In this document: in pieces, positions 1-7,067 of the stretch
Position numbering within the stretch: the first letter of the stretch is position 1
Layout of the letters: the number at the start of each line of letters is the position of its first letter
NCBI GenBank assembly: GCA_023393125.1
Contig: JAEWMQ010000051.1
Span: 1-22,307 of the forward strand
Source: Bacillota bacterium
GTDB taxonomy: Bacteria; Bacillota; Clostridia; Lachnospirales; Cellulosilyticaceae
Length of the DNA: 22,307 nt
Reading direction: 5' to 3'
Made by a program: the position numbers and the translations under genes
Notes under the pieces: model-generated
Seen by the model: only the letters and a program-made list of their open reading frames with translations
Databases searched by the model: none
Told to the model about the DNA's origin: nothing

Positions 1-1
1 G

Positions 2-49
2 GTAAGGGAGCCCTTTATTATCGTAAAGAAATCCAATTATATTTCCTGA
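2..49 (+). CDS. Possible 3' end of an upstream gene (partial)
   Basis: A short frame open from the left edge ends at a TGA at 47-49 and would encode the last 15 residues, ending IIVKKSNYIS. It stops 28 bases before a terminator-like hairpin at 78-113, which is the expected layout for the end of a plus-strand gene. Too little is present to identify a family. A second plus-strand frame stays open until about 126 but runs through the hairpin, so it is less likely. Low confidence. Confidence 0.22.
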   Translation, partial: VREPFIIVKKSNYIS

Positions 50-77
50 TAAATCCAAATATCCATAAACCCATGAG

Positions 78-113
78 AAAACGGCTAATTGGAAATTTCC
101 AACTAGCCGTTTT
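78..113 (+). terminator. Hairpin, probable intrinsic terminator
   Basis: Arms AAAACGGCTAATTGGAAA and TTTCCAACTAGCCGTTTT are complementary except for one A/C mismatch, and the right arm ends in TTTT followed by GTCT. It probably ends the transcript of a plus-strand gene upstream. The A-run on the left side means it could also work from the other strand. Confidence 0.6.
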
Positions 114-126
114 GTCTACAATCTGA

Positions 127-170
127 GTAAACTAAAAAGAGGAAACCGTGGTTTCCTCTTTTTAGTTTAC
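127..170. terminator. Perfect 21-bp inverted repeat, bidirectional terminator-like
   Basis: Positions 127-147 and 150-170 are perfect reverse complements separated by only two bases (GT). The GC part (GAGGAAACC) sits near the loop and the outer part is A-rich on the left and T-rich on the right, so either strand could give a terminator. It is the second of three consecutive hairpins; a smaller one, TTAGAT-TTCT-ATCTAA, follows directly at 171-186. Confidence 0.55.
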
Positions 171-229
171 TTAGATTTCTATCTAACTCCTAGCTTTGCC
201 TGTAAGGGATAAAACTTTTATGGAATTCA

Positions 230-259
230 TTGGATAGGTTATATAAATTAGGATATAAT
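230..259 (+). promoter_or_regulatory. Candidate promoter of the LacI-family regulator
   Basis: A perfect -10 box TATAAT lies at 254-259, with a weak -35 candidate TTGGAT at 230-235 and an 18-bp spacer. Transcription would start near 266, giving a leader of about 30 nt before the ATG at 296. The -35 matches TTGACA at only three positions, so only the -10 is convincing. Confidence 0.4.
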
Positions 260-295
260 CAAAATAAGATAATGGAAATAAGAGAGGATTATTTT

Positions 296-1291
296 ATGAA
301 GGTAACTATTAATGATGTGGCACGTGAGGCTGGCGTTTCTAAGGCAACAGTTTCAAGAGTGCTTTCTAATAATGAACGGATTAGTGAAGAAACAAGGCTA
401 AGAGTAAAAGAAGTCATTGAACGTCTGGGATATAAACCTAATGTGATAGCAAGAAATTTAGCAAAAAATCAAACTAAAACCATAGGCGTTATTTTACCTA
501 TGGATGCTAGTGTATCTTTTGGTAATCCTATTTTTATTCAAATGATGCAGGGAATTAGTATGTATGCTCAAGAGAAGCATTATTTTCTAATGTATGCTTT
601 TGGAAAAGAAGCAGAAGAGGAACATAATATTGATGAATTTAGTCAAAATGGTATAGTTGATGGCATTATTATTTTGAAATCTGAGGTAAATGATAAAATC
701 ATTAAGAAGCTAAGACAAAGTCAATTCCCTTTTGTAGTGATAGGACGCCCTGGTCGTGAAACTTCTGTGCTATGGGTGGATAATGATAATTTTGGAGCTA
801 CTTATGAGATTGTAGAGTCTATGATTAATAAAGGGCATGAAAGAATAGCTTTTGTAGGAGCAAAACCCAAATGGACTGTGTCTAAAGATAGGCTCGAAGG
901 CTACAAACGGGCACTAGAAGTTAACAATATACCGTATGAAGAAAAATTAGTTTATCATGGAGAAGCATTTAATGAGCAGACAGGAAAAAAGGCCATGGAG
1001 TTACTTATAGAAGAAGAACCTGCGGCTATTATTGCTACTGATGATTTAATTGCAGTAGGGATAAATGATTATTTAAGCAAAATGGATAAGAAGCCAAAAG
1101 CCTTAGTGGGTTTTAATAACACTATGCTTGCAGCTTATCAGAAACCTGCATTAAGTTCTGTAGAAATTTATGGGGAAAAATTAGGCTATGCAGCTGCGAA
1201 GCTATTAGTAGAACAGTTAGAAGGGCATATAGAAGATCATATGCATACCATTATTGAAACTAAACTTATAGAGAGAGAATCCTTTAATTAA
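296..1291 (+). CDS. malR: LacI-family transcriptional regulator, probable maltose regulator MalR
   Basis: A 331-residue DNA-binding repressor, full length for the LacI/GalR family. The N-terminus (TINDVAREAGVSKATVSRVL) is a typical LacI helix-turn-helix, the hinge segment is YKPNVIARNLA around residues 48-58, and a periplasmic-binding-protein-like effector and dimerisation domain fills the rest. I chose the ATG at 296 because it has an AGAGAGGA ribosome site at the right distance and puts TINDV at the standard N-terminal position. A longer frame opens at 230 but lies upstream of this site and over the promoter. It sits directly before an alpha-glucosidase/PTS/MapP operon, whose promoter is flanked by two LacI-type palindromes, so control of that operon is a strong inference. 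The effector (maltose, a phosphorylated sugar or glucose) cannot be read from the sequence. The family assignment is secure; the name malR rests on context. Confidence 0.8.
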   Translation: MKVTINDVAREAGVSKATVSRVLSNNERISEETRLRVKEVIERLGYKPNVIARNLAKNQTKTIGVILPMDASVSFGNPIFIQMMQGISMYAQEKHYFLMYAFGKEAEEEHNIDEFSQNGIVDGIIILKSEVNDKIIKKLRQSQFPFVVIGRPGRETSVLWVDNDNFGATYEIVESMINKGHERIAFVGAKPKWTVSKDRLEGYKRALEVNNIPYEEKLVYHGEAFNEQTGKKAMELLIEEEPAAIIATDDLIAVGINDYLSKMDKKPKALVGFNNTMLAAYQKPALSSVEIYGEKLGYAAAKLLVEQLEGHIEDHMHTIIETKLIERESFN

Positions 1292-1294
1292 TTT

Positions 1295-1325
1295 CATGAA
1301 AACGGTTGCACAAACCGTTTTCATG
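1295..1325. promoter_or_regulatory. Upstream LacI/cre-type operator inside a 13-bp inverted repeat
   Basis: CATGAAAACGGTT (1295-1307) and AACCGTTTTCATG (1313-1325) are perfect inverted arms around GCACA. Within this, TGAAAACGGTTGCA (1297-1310) fits the cre pattern TGWAANCGNTNWCA with one mismatch, and CGGTTGCACA (1303-1312) is repeated exactly in the downstream operator. It lies just after the regulator stop codon and upstream of the candidate -35 box. The repeat may also serve as a weak transcript end, but no clean T-run follows it. Confidence 0.6.
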
Positions 1326-1327
1326 TG

Positions 1328-1356
1328 TTAACATAAGTTACATAAAGAAATATTTT
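1328..1356 (+). promoter_or_regulatory. Candidate promoter of the maltose operon
   Basis: A -35 candidate TTAACA (1328-1333) and a -10 candidate TATTTT (1351-1356) are separated by 17 bp. The predicted start near 1363 falls just before the second operator. The -10 is degenerate, but the position between two matching operators supports it. Confidence 0.45.
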
Positions 1357-1365
1357 TTAAGCAAC

Positions 1366-1383
1366 TGTGTAACCGGTTGCACA
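1366..1383. promoter_or_regulatory. Downstream LacI-type operator overlapping the ribosome site region
   Basis: TGTGTAACCGGTTGCACA is a near-perfect 18-bp palindrome centred on AACCGGTT. TGTAACCGGTTGCA (1368-1381) fits the cre pattern with one mismatch. It shares CGGTTGCACA with the upstream site, 71 bp apart, and abuts the AGGAGGA ribosome site of the alpha-glucosidase. The MalR-like protein encoded just upstream is the likely binder; CcpA is a possible second one. Confidence 0.7.
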
Positions 1384-1393
1384 GGAGGAACGA

Positions 1394-3043
1394 ATGGACT
1401 GGAAAAAAGAGGCTGTAGGCTATCAAATTTATCCTAGAAGTTTTATGGATTCAAATGGTGATGGTATTGGTGATTTACAAGGCATTATTTCTAAATTAGA
1501 TTATATAAAAGACTTAGGCATTGACGTTATTTGGATTTGTCCTATGTATGAGTCACCTAATGATGATAATGGTTATGATATTAGTAATTATCAAGGTATT
1601 ATGAAAGAATTTGGTACCATGGAGGATTTTGATGAACTTTTAAAACAAGTTCATGAGAGAGGCATGAAACTTATAATAGACTTGGTACTCAATCATACCT
1701 CAGATGAACATCCATGGTTCTTAGAATCAAGAGCTTCTAAAGAAAGTAGTAAAAGAGATTGGTATATTTGGAGATCAGGCCAAGAAGGAAAAGAGCCTAA
1801 TAACTGGGAAAGTATTTTCCATGGTTCGGCTTGGCAATATGACGAGACTACAGATGAATATTTCCTTCATTTATTTAGTAGAAGACAGCCAGATCTTAAC
1901 TGGGAGAATAAAGAAGTTAGGCGTGCACTTTATGAAATGATTAATTGGTGGCTAGATAAAGGAATAGATGGCTTTAGAATAGATGCCATTAGCCATATAA
2001 AAAAGGAACCCGGATTATCGGATATGCCAAATCCTGAGGGGCTTCAATATGTTTCATCTTTTGATAAGCATATGAACGTAGAAGGTATTCATGATTTCTT
2101 AGAAGAATTAAATAGAGAAACTTTTTCTAAATATGACATTATGACCGTAGGAGAAGCTAATGGTGTAAGCGCCGAAGAAGCTAAGCTCTGGGTGGGAGAA
2201 AAGAATGGTAAATTCAATATGGTTTTCCAATTTGAACATCTTGATTTATGGGATGCTGAGGGAGAACAAAAGCTAGATGTTTTAGCTTTGAAGAAGGTAC
2301 TTAGTCGTTGGCAAGATGCTCTTTACAAAGAAGGATGGAACGCACTATTTATAGAAAATCATGATATTGTTAGAGTTGTATCTAAATGGGGAGATGATGA
2401 AAAGTACTGGGCAGAAAGTAGCAAGGCTTTAGCTATGATGTACTTCTTGCAACAAGGGACACCTTTCATTTATCAAGGACAAGAAATTGGTATGACTAAT
2501 GTGCACTATCCTGAAATTTTCTATTATAACGATATTGCTACGTATAATCGTTATATCAAACATAGGGAAGAAGGTATGCCAAAAGAAAAAGCCTTAAAGT
2601 ATGAATGGGCTACTTCTAGAGATAATGCTAGAACGCCAATGCAGTGGGATGCAACTGAAAATGGAGGTTTCACTACAGGAAAGCCTTGGTTAGCTATGAA
2701 TCCAAATTTAGCATCTATTAATGTAAAATCTCAGTTAGAAGATCCCAACTCTATTTTGTGCTTTTATAAAGAATTAATCCTAATTAGAAAATCATACGCT
2801 ACTTTTGTAGAAGGAAAATATGAGTTAATCATGCCAGAAGATCCTCAGATTTATGCCTATACAAGAACAGATGACCAAGGCAAGTTCCTTATTATTTGTA
2901 ATCTTACAGGAGAAACAGCTAAGTTTACAGGTGAGTTTAACTTAGAAGATAAGGCATTAATTTTAAGCAATTACACATCCGAAAAGCAAGAGGAGCTCGA
3001 GGTAATAAGACCTTATGAAGCAAGGTTATATCGTTTAAGATAG
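1394..3043 (+). CDS. malL: GH13 alpha-glucosidase (maltase / oligo-1,6-glucosidase family)
   Basis: A 549-residue cytoplasmic enzyme with no signal peptide that releases glucose from short alpha-glucosides. It has the GH13 TIM barrel from the N-terminus (YQIYPRSFMDSNGDGIGDL, with a DxNxDGxGD calcium-type loop at 19-27), region I DLVLNH (96-101), the QPDLN signature of the oligo-1,6-glucosidase subfamily (165-169), nucleophile Asp197 in GFRIDAIS, acid/base Glu254 in TVGEANG, and transition-state Asp324 in ENHD. Length is normal for GH13_31. The residue after the nucleophile is Ala198; characterised alpha-1,6-specific members usually have Val there, so preference for alpha-1,4 substrates such as maltose is plausible. 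A strong AGGAGGA site precedes the ATG, next to the operator. In this operon it would act on maltose freed by MapP. A role as a trehalose-6-phosphate hydrolase is less likely given the motifs and neighbours. Confidence 0.88.
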   Translation: MDWKKEAVGYQIYPRSFMDSNGDGIGDLQGIISKLDYIKDLGIDVIWICPMYESPNDDNGYDISNYQGIMKEFGTMEDFDELLKQVHERGMKLIIDLVLNHTSDEHPWFLESRASKESSKRDWYIWRSGQEGKEPNNWESIFHGSAWQYDETTDEYFLHLFSRRQPDLNWENKEVRRALYEMINWWLDKGIDGFRIDAISHIKKEPGLSDMPNPEGLQYVSSFDKHMNVEGIHDFLEELNRETFSKYDIMTVGEANGVSAEEAKLWVGEKNGKFNMVFQFEHLDLWDAEGEQKLDVLALKKVLSRWQDALYKEGWNALFIENHDIVRVVSKWGDDEKYWAESSKALAMMYFLQQGTPFIYQGQEIGMTNVHYPEIFYYNDIATYNRYIKHREEGMPKEKALKYEWATSRDNARTPMQWDATENGGFTTGKPWLAMNPNLASINVKSQLEDPNSILCFYKELILIRKSYATFVEGKYELIMPEDPQIYAYTRTDDQGKFLIICNLTGETAKFTGEFNLEDKALILSNYTSEKQEELEVIRPYEARLYRLR

Positions 3044-3130
3044 AGGTGCATTAAGAAATAGGAATAAGAAACAAACAGTTGTATGAAGTATAAGCAGTAG
3101 AGAAACACAAGAACTAGAAAGATACTAAAG

Positions 3131-3163
3131 ATAGGCTAGAAATAGACTAGAAGTAGACTAGAA
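3131..3163. repeat. Three tandem 11-bp units in the gap before the PTS gene
   Basis: The untranslated gap of 140 bases between the glucosidase and PTS genes is very purine-rich and contains ATAGGCTAGAA, ATAGACTAGAA and GTAGACTAGAA in direct succession (3131-3141, 3142-3152, 3153-3163). Stops in several frames exclude coding use. It could be an mRNA processing or stability region between cistrons, or simple slippage. No promoter or terminator is evident in the gap. Confidence 0.6.
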
Positions 3164-3183
3164 AGAGATAGGTGGAATATAAA

Positions 3184-4866
3184 ATGGAGCAAACAGTTAA
3201 GAAAACAAAACTATTTTCATTCGACTTTTGGCAAAAATTTGGTAAAGCACTTTTAGTAGTTATTGCTGTTATGCCAGCAGCAGGTATTATGATCTCACTT
3301 GCAAAACTTTTAGGAATGTATGTGGATGTAAGTTTCGTTCAAGTGATTGCGAGAGTGATGGAGGACATTGGTTGGGCGATTATAGGGAATTTGCATATTC
3401 TCTTCGCAGTAGCTATAGGTGGATCATGGGCAAAGGAACGTGCAGGTGGTGCATTTGCGGCACTTCTAGCTTTTATACTTATTAACCGTATTACAGGGGC
3501 TATTTTTGGAGTAACGGCTGATATGTTAGCAGAAGGAACTGCTATTGTTAACAGTTTGCTTGGAGCACCTATGGCGGTAGGAGACTACTTTACTTCTATT
3601 CTAGGTTCACCAGCACTTAATATGGGTGTATTTGTAGGGATCATTTCAGGTTTCTTAGGTGCTAATCTATATAATAAATATTATAATTTTGATAAATTAC
3701 CATCAGCATTAGCTTTCTTTAACGGAAAACGTTTTGTACCTTTTGTAGTTATTCTTGGTTCAACGGTAACAGCTGTGATATTATCTATTGTATGGCCATT
3801 TATTCAAGGAAGTTTAAATAGCTTTGGAGCATGGATAGCGAGTTCACAAGATACAGCTCCGGTTTTAGCACCTTTTATTTATGGATGTTTAGAAAGACTT
3901 TTATTACCATTCGGACTTCATCATATGTTAACAGTACCTATGAATTATACAGAGCTTGGCGGGGTTTATACAATGCTAACAGGTTCTGCAGCAGGACAAA
4001 TTGTAGCGGGACAAGACCCATTATGGCTTGCATGGGTAACAGACCTTAATAACTTAAAAGCAGCTGGAGATATGACAGCTTATAACACTCTTTTAACATC
4101 TATTACACCAGCTCGTTTTAAGGTAGGCCAAGTGATTCTTTCAACAGCGTCTCTTATTGGTATTGCTTTTGCTATGTATCGTAACGTGGATAAAGAAAAG
4201 AAAGCAAAATACAAAACGATGTTCTTCTCAGCAGCTTTAGCAGTATTTTTAACAGGTGTTTCTGAACCTATTGAGTTTATGTTTATGTTTGTTTCACCTA
4301 TTTTATATGTAGCTTATGCGATTATTACAGGTATTGGTTTTGCTTTAGCAGACTTTGTGAATTTAAGAGTTCATGCTTTTGGTTTCATTGAGTTTTTAAC
4401 AAGAGTTCCAATGATGATTAATGCAGGTATTGGACTTGATATTGTCAACTTTTTAATAACATGTGTAGCTTTCTTCGGTATTAACTTTGGTGTGTTTAGT
4501 ATACTTATTAAAAAATTCAATATTGCTACACCTGGGCGTAATGGCAACTATATCGATGAAGAAGAAGGAACAGCAGCAAAAGAAGCTAAAGCTAATAAAC
4601 AAGTAGCAAAAGTAGAAAATTCAGCTGATGGGCAAGTAGGAGCTATTATTGAGCTGTTAGGTGGAAAAGAAAATATTGTTGATGTAGATGCTTGTATGAC
4701 AAGATTACGTGTAACAGTTAAAGATACTACTAAAGTAGGAAGCAAGGAAGAATGGAAGCAAAATGGAGCTCTAGGTCTTATTATGAAAGATAAAGGTGTA
4801 CAAGCCATTTATGGACCTAAGGCTGATGTGCTTAAGTCTAATATTCAAGATGTATTAGGAGTATAG
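3184..4866 (+). CDS. PTS EIICB permease, glucose/maltose/alpha-glucoside family (MalT/MalP/MalX-like)
   Basis: A 560-residue membrane permease that phosphorylates its sugar during uptake. The N-terminal EIIC part (about residues 15-460) carries many hydrophobic segments and family motifs: FWQKFGKALLVVIAVMPAAG near the start, HHMLTVPMNYTELGG, GVSEPIEFMFMFVSP and GFIEFLTRVPMM. A charged linker leads to a C-terminal EIIB domain whose phospho-cysteine is Cys504 in DACMTRLRVTVKD. No EIIA domain or gene is present, so phosphate must come from an EIIA encoded elsewhere. I chose the ATG at 3184, with AGGTGG at 3170-3175, over a GTG at 3172 that lies inside that ribosome site. The maltose assignment follows from the MalR-like regulator, maltase and MapP neighbours; glucose or another alpha-glucoside remains possible. 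The end of the gene supplies the ribosome site for mapP. Confidence 0.88.
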   Translation: MEQTVKKTKLFSFDFWQKFGKALLVVIAVMPAAGIMISLAKLLGMYVDVSFVQVIARVMEDIGWAIIGNLHILFAVAIGGSWAKERAGGAFAALLAFILINRITGAIFGVTADMLAEGTAIVNSLLGAPMAVGDYFTSILGSPALNMGVFVGIISGFLGANLYNKYYNFDKLPSALAFFNGKRFVPFVVILGSTVTAVILSIVWPFIQGSLNSFGAWIASSQDTAPVLAPFIYGCLERLLLPFGLHHMLTVPMNYTELGGVYTMLTGSAAGQIVAGQDPLWLAWVTDLNNLKAAGDMTAYNTLLTSITPARFKVGQVILSTASLIGIAFAMYRNVDKEKKAKYKTMFFSAALAVFLTGVSEPIEFMFMFVSPILYVAYAIITGIGFALADFVNLRVHAFGFIEFLTRVPMMINAGIGLDIVNFLITCVAFFGINFGVFSILIKKFNIATPGRNGNYIDEEEGTAAKEAKANKQVAKVENSADGQVGAIIELLGGKENIVDVDACMTRLRVTVKDTTKVGSKEEWKQNGALGLIMKDKGVQAIYGPKADVLKSNIQDVLGV

Positions 4867-4868
4867 AG

Positions 4869-5660
4869 ATGAAATTATTAACTTTAAACTGCCATTCTTG
4901 GCAGGAAGATCACCAATTAGATAAGATTAACTATTTGGCTAAAACTATCAAGGAAAAAGACTATGATGTTATTGCACTTCAAGAAGTTAGCCAGCATATG
5001 TTAGGCAAGCAGTTTAAAGGTCAGCTTAAAACAGATAATTATGTAGTTGTGCTACAAGAAGCATTGCAGAAATTAGGAATAAATCATTACGAAGTGGTTT
5101 GGGATTTTGCACATATAGGATTTCAGGTTTACGAAGAAGGCTTATGCCTTCTAAGTAAACATCCTATTATAGAAAAAGAAAGCTTCTTTGTAAGTCAGAC
5201 AGAAGATACTTTGAACTGGAAAGCAAGAAGAATTGTTAGGGCAACGATTGACTATAAAGGAGAAAGTATAGATTGTTATAGTTGCCATTTAGGTTGGTGG
5301 GAGGATGAAGAAGAGCCAGCTAAGTTGCAACTTAATAAGTTAAATGCCAAGTTACATCCACAGCGCATGGCGTTCTTATTAGGTGACTTTAATAATAATG
5401 CTAATATTAGAGATAAAGGCTATGATTATATGCTAGGCCTAGGTTGGAAAGATACGTATCAGTTAGCAAAGAATAAAGATAGTGGAGTTACCGTTGAAGG
5501 TCAAATTCATGGATGGGAAGGGAATGATGCAGGACTCCGCTTAGATTATATTTTTGCAAATAAAAAAGTAGAGGTTAAGCATTCTCAGGTTATCTTTAAT
5601 GGTCATAATAAAGATATGATATCAGACCATCATGGCGTAGAAGTAGAAATAGTGTTATAA
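4869..5660 (+). CDS. mapP: Endonuclease/exonuclease/phosphatase-fold protein, probable maltose 6'-phosphate phosphatase
   Basis: A 263-residue cytoplasmic protein of the Mg-dependent endonuclease/exonuclease/phosphatase superfamily. Family residues are in place: Asn7 in LTLNCHSW, Glu39 in IALQEVS, His140 in SCHLGWW, Asp173 and Asn175 in GDFNNN, Asp226 in RLDYIF, and Asp253/His254 in SDHHG. Its length and the MKLLTLNCHSWQE start resemble, from memory, Enterococcus faecalis MapP, which removes phosphate from maltose 6'-phosphate after PTS uptake. Two bases separate it from the PTS stop codon and its AGGAG site lies inside the PTS gene, so the two are translationally coupled. That coupling to a sugar permease and maltase argues for sugar-phosphate cleavage and against DNA repair or sphingomyelinase activity. 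The superfamily is certain; the substrate is inferred from context and resemblance. Confidence 0.8.
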   Translation: MKLLTLNCHSWQEDHQLDKINYLAKTIKEKDYDVIALQEVSQHMLGKQFKGQLKTDNYVVVLQEALQKLGINHYEVVWDFAHIGFQVYEEGLCLLSKHPIIEKESFFVSQTEDTLNWKARRIVRATIDYKGESIDCYSCHLGWWEDEEEPAKLQLNKLNAKLHPQRMAFLLGDFNNNANIRDKGYDYMLGLGWKDTYQLAKNKDSGVTVEGQIHGWEGNDAGLRLDYIFANKKVEVKHSQVIFNGHNKDMISDHHGVEVEIVL

Positions 5661-5689
5661 AGAGGCTTATTTGTATAAGCCTCTTTTTT
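5659..5689 (+). terminator. Intrinsic terminator of the maltose operon
   Basis: AAAGAGGCTTAT (5659-5670), loop TTGT, ATAAGCCTCTTT (5675-5686), then continuing T residues. It overlaps the mapP stop codon and ends the operon. Confidence 0.9.
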
Positions 5690-5832
5690 GTGCTACTTAA
5701 AAGCTAACAAGTAATCGGTTCAGGCTTTAAATTTTATTTATGAAGAATATAATTTTATGATACTTACATATTACCTAGTTATACTATAATAAAATTAATA
5801 TAAGAGATGATTTTTATAATCGTTTTTCGGCT

Positions 5833-5858
5833 ATATTTATACATAAGAATGATATAGT
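5833..5858 (+). promoter_or_regulatory. Candidate sigma-E-like sporulation promoter of ytvI
   Basis: CTATATT (ending at 5837) and GATATAGT (5851-5858) are 13 bp apart and resemble the mother-cell sigma-E pattern of an ATATT-type -35 and a CATANANT-type -10, with the first -10 base deviating. A separate TATAAT occurs at 5785-5790 without a good -35. The assignment is suggested mainly by the sporulation family of the downstream gene. Confidence 0.3.
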
Positions 5859-5933
5859 TATAAGCATAAAATGAAGGAAAAGATGAAATGAAGATGAGAT
5901 ACATTTATTAAAGAAGAAAGTGAGGAGTGAGGA

Positions 5934-7067
5934 ATGCTAGAGGAGAAACTAGAAGCGTGGTATGAAAAAAGAGGAAAAAAGGTAGTGATGATTTTAGTCA
6001 CTTTGCTTATTGCTTTTGTTATTATTAAGCTTAATATAATAGGACTGCTTGCGCCTTTTATTGTGGCGTGGTTATTTGCTAGCTTGTTAAATTATTTTGT
6101 AACATGGATTAATAAGAAAACAGGGCTTCCGAGAGCATTAGGGACGATTTTAAGTATGTTAACCATATTAAGTGGCGTTTTAGGGCTCTTAACATTGATT
6201 ATTAAGAAGCTAGGTGAGCAAGTGGTAGCTATTGCATATAATTTACCTAGTTTAACAGAGGAATTAATCATGCAAGTTGGCCAGCTAGAAGAACGTTTTT
6301 CTAGCTTTTTTGGAACAGGATCAGCACCCAAGGCTATTAGTGATTTAGATCAGATTATTGAACAAGTTATGGAGCAATTAAGTAGTTACTTAGGAACCGT
6401 CATTCCAGTGGCATATAATGCAGTCTCAAAGGTACCAGATATTATACTTTTTACTGTCGTTATGTTCGTAGCAACTTTCTTTATGACTAAGGATTATTAT
6501 AAAATAAAAGACTTTGTTAAAGCACAATTTTCTGATACTATTGTAGATAAGGTTGTGATTATGCAAAAGGGCGTTCTTAGTGCTATTGGTGGTTATGTAA
6601 GAACTCAGATGATTATGATGAGTATTACCTTTAGCATTTGTATAGTAGGCTTATTTGTTTTTCAAGTGAGTTATGCACTTTTAATAAGTTTTATTATTGC
6701 AATTGTAGATGCTCTACCGGTGTTTGGGAGTGGTGCTATTTTAATTCCATGGGCACTCTATAATTTATTGACTGGTCAATATACTTTAGCTATTGGATTA
6801 TTTTGTATTTATGGCATTATTTTTATGACAAGACAAATTTTTGAGCCCAAAATTTTATCAACACAAATAGGTGTTTATGCACTTGTGACTGTGATGGCTG
6901 TTTATATTGGCTATAGAACTATGGGATTTATAGGTCTTATTATAGGACCTGCATTAGCAGTTATTTTAAAAATGCTACAGAATGTAGGAGCCTTACCACA
7001 ATTTAAGCCTATACAAAAAACAGATAGTAGGGGAGAAAAAGTTCATGAGAAGCATTCCAGTAAGTAA
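5934..7067 (+). CDS. ytvI: Sporulation integral membrane protein YtvI (AI-2E/PerM-type transporter family)
   Basis: A 377-residue polytopic membrane protein of the UPF0118/AI-2E family. The N-terminal half has paired hydrophobic segments (about 18-60 and 68-90), a more polar middle section (about 95-155), and then several helices up to residue 350. The motifs FFMTKDYYKIKDF, DALPVFGSGAILIPW, TRQIFEPKILSTQIGVYAL and YIGYRTMGFIGLIIGPAL match the YtvI subgroup, which is linked to endospore formation, rather than generic AI-2E exporters. What it transports, if anything, is not established. A GAGGAGTGAGGA ribosome site precedes the ATG. Its last 23 bases overlap the fumarase alpha gene, an unusual pairing of a sporulation protein with a metabolic enzyme. 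The family is secure; the sporulation role is inferred from subgroup motifs. Confidence 0.85.
   Translation: MLEEKLEAWYEKRGKKVVMILVTLLIAFVIIKLNIIGLLAPFIVAWLFASLLNYFVTWINKKTGLPRALGTILSMLTILSGVLGLLTLIIKKLGEQVVAIAYNLPSLTEELIMQVGQLEERFSSFFGTGSAPKAISDLDQIIEQVMEQLSSYLGTVIPVAYNAVSKVPDIILFTVVMFVATFFMTKDYYKIKDFVKAQFSDTIVDKVVIMQKGVLSAIGGYVRTQMIMMSITFSICIVGLFVFQVSYALLISFIIAIVDALPVFGSGAILIPWALYNLLTGQYTLAIGLFCIYGIIFMTRQIFEPKILSTQIGVYALVTVMAVYIGYRTMGFIGLIIGPALAVILKMLQNVGALPQFKPIQKTDSRGEKVHEKHSSK

Noticed and set aside
1..114. Minus-strand frame running off the left edge (…VYGYLDLSGNIIGFLYDNKGLPY)
   Set aside because: It looks protein-like, but it is closed upstream by a stop at 115-117, passes through the terminator hairpin, and has no usable start codon or ribosome site.
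1295..1325. Inverted repeat after malR as an intrinsic terminator
   Set aside because: No T-run follows the right arm, and the same core recurs at the next operator, so an operator role is better supported.
3172..3183. GTG start for the PTS permease
   Set aside because: The GTG lies inside the AGGTGG ribosome site that serves the ATG at 3184.
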